Source: OLB7 sp966250335
GTDB taxonomy: Bacteria > Bacteroidota > Ignavibacteria > OLB7
Reading direction: 5' to 3'
Assembly: GCA_966250335.1 (NCBI GenBank)
Contig: CBINGZ010000010.1
Coordinates: forward strand, 62,001-126,000
Length of the DNA stretch: 64,000 nt
A program made the position numbers and the translations under genes. Below, one piece after another: positions 62,106-64,000 of this stretch. A model generated the notes under the pieces. It had not been told where the DNA came from, ran no database searches, and was given only the letters and a program-made list of their open reading frames with translations. The stretch's first letter is position 1. Every line of letters starts with the position of its first letter.

Positions 62106-62188
62106 GAGCAGAGTCCTCCACGAAGGAATATCGCACGTCGAACGGGGCCGGGGAGCCGGTCCGGACGAAAATAGGGAGAGAATCCGGA

Positions 62189-63367
62189 TCAGAACCGGAG
62201 AGGGGAGAGACGATCGGCGGCAGCTTTAAGCGTTTCCCATCGTTTGCAGAAACAGAATCGGAGAAGGGATTCCCCCACCCCCCTTGTCCGATAGAACGAA
62301 TCGATCGGGATCGCGGCGACGCCGTGTTCCCGTATGAGCGAACGACTGAAGGCCGCGGCGTCCCGTTCCCCGGAGGCCGAGACGTCGGCCAGAATGAAAT
62401 AGCTCCCCTGCGGGGGGATGACCTCCAGCCCCGTTTCCCGCAGGACGCCGGTCAGATAATCGCGGCGCGCCAGATAGTCGGCGCGCAGTTCGTCGAAGAA
62501 GGAGTCGGGAAGCTGCAAGGCATGGGCGACGGCGTGCTGCAGCGGCGTGGCCGTGGCGAAGACGGCGAACTGATGGACCCTCCGGAGAGCGGTCTGCATC
62601 GAAGCGGGACCAATCCCCCAGCCGATCTTCCAGCCGGTGAGGGAGAAGCTCTTGCCGCCGCTGGAGATCGTCAGGGTCCGTTCCCGCATCCCAGGAAACA
62701 TCGCGAGTCGATAATGCTCCGATTCCGGGAAGACGATATGTTCGTAGACCTCGTCGGTGACGGCCAGCAGATCGTGTTCGCAGCAGAGTTCCGCGATCAG
62801 CCCAAGCTCGTCGCGGGTGAAGACGACTCCGGTGGGGTTGTGCGGCGTGTTCACGTAGATCATCCGTGTCCGCGGGGTGACGGCGCGGCGCAGCTCCTCC
62901 GGGTCGAGGCGGAAGTCCGGGGGGCGGAGCGTCACGGGAACCGGGATTCCGCCGGCGGTTTCGATGGCGGGGATGTAGGAGTCGTAGCACGGCTCGAAGA
63001 CGATGACTTCATCCCCCGGCTCCAGGAACGCGAACGCGCTGCACCAGAGCGCTTCGGTCGCGCCGCTGGTCACCGTCACCTCCGTGTCGGGATCGATCTC
63101 CATCCCGTAGAAGCGGGCGGAGTGGTCGGCGATCGCCCGGCGAAGCTCCCGCTCGCCGTGGGAGATCGCGTACTGGTTGTGTCCGGCGGCGATCGCTTCC
63201 ATCGCGGCCGCCCGCACCTCCTCAGGTCCGTCGAAATCGGGAAACCCCTGCCCCAGGTTCACCGCACCCAGCTCGCGCGCCAGCGCGCTCACCTCGGCGA
63301 AGATGGTGGTTCCGTAGCCCTGGAGACGGGCGGCCATCGGGGCCCGCCGTTCACGTAGATCGTTCAT
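62189..63367 (-). CDS. class I aminotransferase, kynurenine/methionine-aminotransferase-like
   Basis: A 392-residue PLP enzyme. The pyridoxal-phosphate Lys239 lies in SGGKSFSLTGWKIGW. Other family marks are NLGQGFPDF, TSGATEAL, YVNTPHNPTGVVF and TDEVYEHIVF. The C-terminal arginine motif G-V-G-E-S-L-L-R-F-C-F-C is present. The subgroup (YbdL/kynurenine aminotransferase I-like) uses methionine, glutamine or aromatic acids; I cannot choose. It starts 18 bases after the stop of the DUF4286 gene and is probably co-transcribed with it. Confidence 0.95.
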   Translation of the reverse strand: MNDLRERRAPMAARLQGYGTTIFAEVSALARELGAVNLGQGFPDFDGPEEVRAAAMEAIAAGHNQYAISHGERELRRAIADHSARFYGMEIDPDTEVTVTSGATEALWCSAFAFLEPGDEVIVFEPCYDSYIPAIETAGGIPVPVTLRPPDFRLDPEELRRAVTPRTRMIYVNTPHNPTGVVFTRDELGLIAELCCEHDLLAVTDEVYEHIVFPESEHYRLAMFPGMRERTLTISSGGKSFSLTGWKIGWGIGPASMQTALRRVHQFAVFATATPLQHAVAHALQLPDSFFDELRADYLARRDYLTGVLRETGLEVIPPQGSYFILADVSASGERDAAAFSRSLIREHGVAAIPIDSFYRTRGVGESLLRFCFCKRWETLKAAADRLSPLRF

Positions 63368-63385
63368 CGAAGCAGTCTTGACGTG

Positions 63386-63757
63386 TTACAGACCGGTCGT
63401 ATCGTGCGGGAAGAGGTCGTCCGAAAGTCGTTCAGCGGCCGGCAGGTCCGTCTCGAAGAGGCGCTTCTGACGGAGTATCCGCCGCTCCGCCGTGAACCTC
63501 TCTCCGAACCTCTGCACGCCGTCGGCGCGGAGTGCGGCGGCATGATCACGGAAATAGGCGTCCAGATCGGAACGGCGGACAAGGTAGTACTGGATGGTCC
63601 AGTGGACGTGATCGGGGTCGTCGTGCTCGACTTCGAACCAGGCGGCGCTGACGAATCCCTCGATCTTCAGAATCTGTTCGATGTGGGGCCCGAGCCATTC
63701 GGCGTATGCCGCTGCGATCCCTTTCTCAACACAGGTATTGACTTCATAAAGGATCAT
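63386..63757 (-). CDS. DUF4286 family protein
   Basis: A 123-residue protein. The start at 63757 (MILYEVNTCVEKGIAAAYAEWL) gives the family's MxxYEVNxxV opening, and AAGGTGAG upstream supports it. The family's ferredoxin-like fold is visible in HIEQILKIEGFVSAAWFEVE followed by H-W-T-I-Q-Y-Y-L-V. The function is unknown. It is adjacent to the aminotransferase on the same strand. The 243 bases beyond it to the window end contain no recognisable feature. Confidence 0.9.
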   Translation of the reverse strand: MILYEVNTCVEKGIAAAYAEWLGPHIEQILKIEGFVSAAWFEVEHDDPDHVHWTIQYYLVRRSDLDAYFRDHAAALRADGVQRFGERFTAERRILRQKRLFETDLPAAERLSDDLFPHDTTGL

Positions 63758-64000
63758 CGTGGGCTCACCTTGAGTTGTGCGGTCTTCCGGTCGGTGCACC
63801 TGAGCCGGAAGGGGGCGCTTGTAGAAGAATATGCCCGCATCACAATGTACCTCTCGTGATGGAGCCTGAATACTATCTCGGTCGGGGCCCGGCGTGCCGG
63901 TTCACCGGCGATTCGCATCACCGGAACGGCTCTTCATCTCCGTACATACTCTTCTCTTCGGTCGTCTGGGCGACGGGAAGATAATCGAATAGCTGAAAAG

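Overview
The window looks like one contiguous piece of a GC-rich (roughly 60-65 % by eye) chromosome from the Bacteroidota/Chlorobiota (FCB) side of the tree. Three things point there. Several secreted proteins end in a type IX secretion (T9SS) C-terminal sorting domain: a P-N-P motif, a beta-sandwich and a terminal Val-Val-Arg or similar. atpD and atpC stand alone, away from the rest of the ATP synthase genes. Several promoter-like sites match the Bacteroidota -7 element TAnnTTTG. The exact lineage cannot be fixed from this stretch. No rRNA, tRNA, CRISPR array, integrase or complete insertion sequence was recognised.

Layout. 1-4.3 kb: two tandem von Willebrand A (VWA) proteins, the first cut by the window edge, and three small lipoproteins. 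4.3-7.4 kb (minus strand): a Fur-family regulator, feoA, feoB and a small zinc-ribbon gene, forming an iron-uptake operon. 7.6-16.3 kb: a glycosyltransferase, atpDC, a frameshifted secreted protein, aspS, a lipoprotein and a cytochrome P450; two copies of a CACAGAGG-type repeat sit at convergent gene ends here. 16.3-24.3 kb: two ECF sigma/anti-sigma cassettes flank a META-domain/beta-propeller lipoprotein, an OmpA-like outer-membrane protein and a T9SS cargo protein. 24.5-32 kb: maeB, a fibre-like surface protein with a small T9SS partner, dapF, and sucC carrying a striking acidic tail. 32-38 kb: a repeat-rich patch with a small membrane ORF and an Rpn-like PD-(D/E)XK gene, a metallo-beta-lactamase-fold hydrolase, and a large BNR/Fn3/T9SS protein. 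38-41.7 kb: a large hybrid histidine kinase coupled to a one-helix membrane protein. 42-56.7 kb: the most unusual region (below). 57-64 kb: a CARDB-domain remnant, a conserved unknown, aat, an M16 peptidase, a class I aminotransferase and a DUF4286 protein. The last 243 bases hold nothing I recognise.

The unusual region has two paralogous modules, at 41,952-46,011 and 52,920-56,650. Each pairs a minus-strand regulator of about 1,100 residues (N-terminal AAA/STAND-type ATPase, helical middle, C-terminal winged-helix plus BTAD domain, the reverse of the usual SARP order) with a divergent gene for a tiny four-CxxC zinc-ribbon protein. The region upstream of each zinc-ribbon gene carries the same arrangement: a TGTAACC-type heptamer, 15 bases, a second heptamer, 9 bases, then a TAnnTTG/TAnnTTT -10-like box. 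A third copy with identical spacing lies upstream of the secreted T9SS protein encoded between the modules. Heptamer direct repeats 22 bp apart, just upstream of the -10, are the known binding pattern of SARP-type winged helices, so this looks like a self-contained regulon controlling surface proteins. The first module's ATPase gene is split by a single in-frame amber codon.
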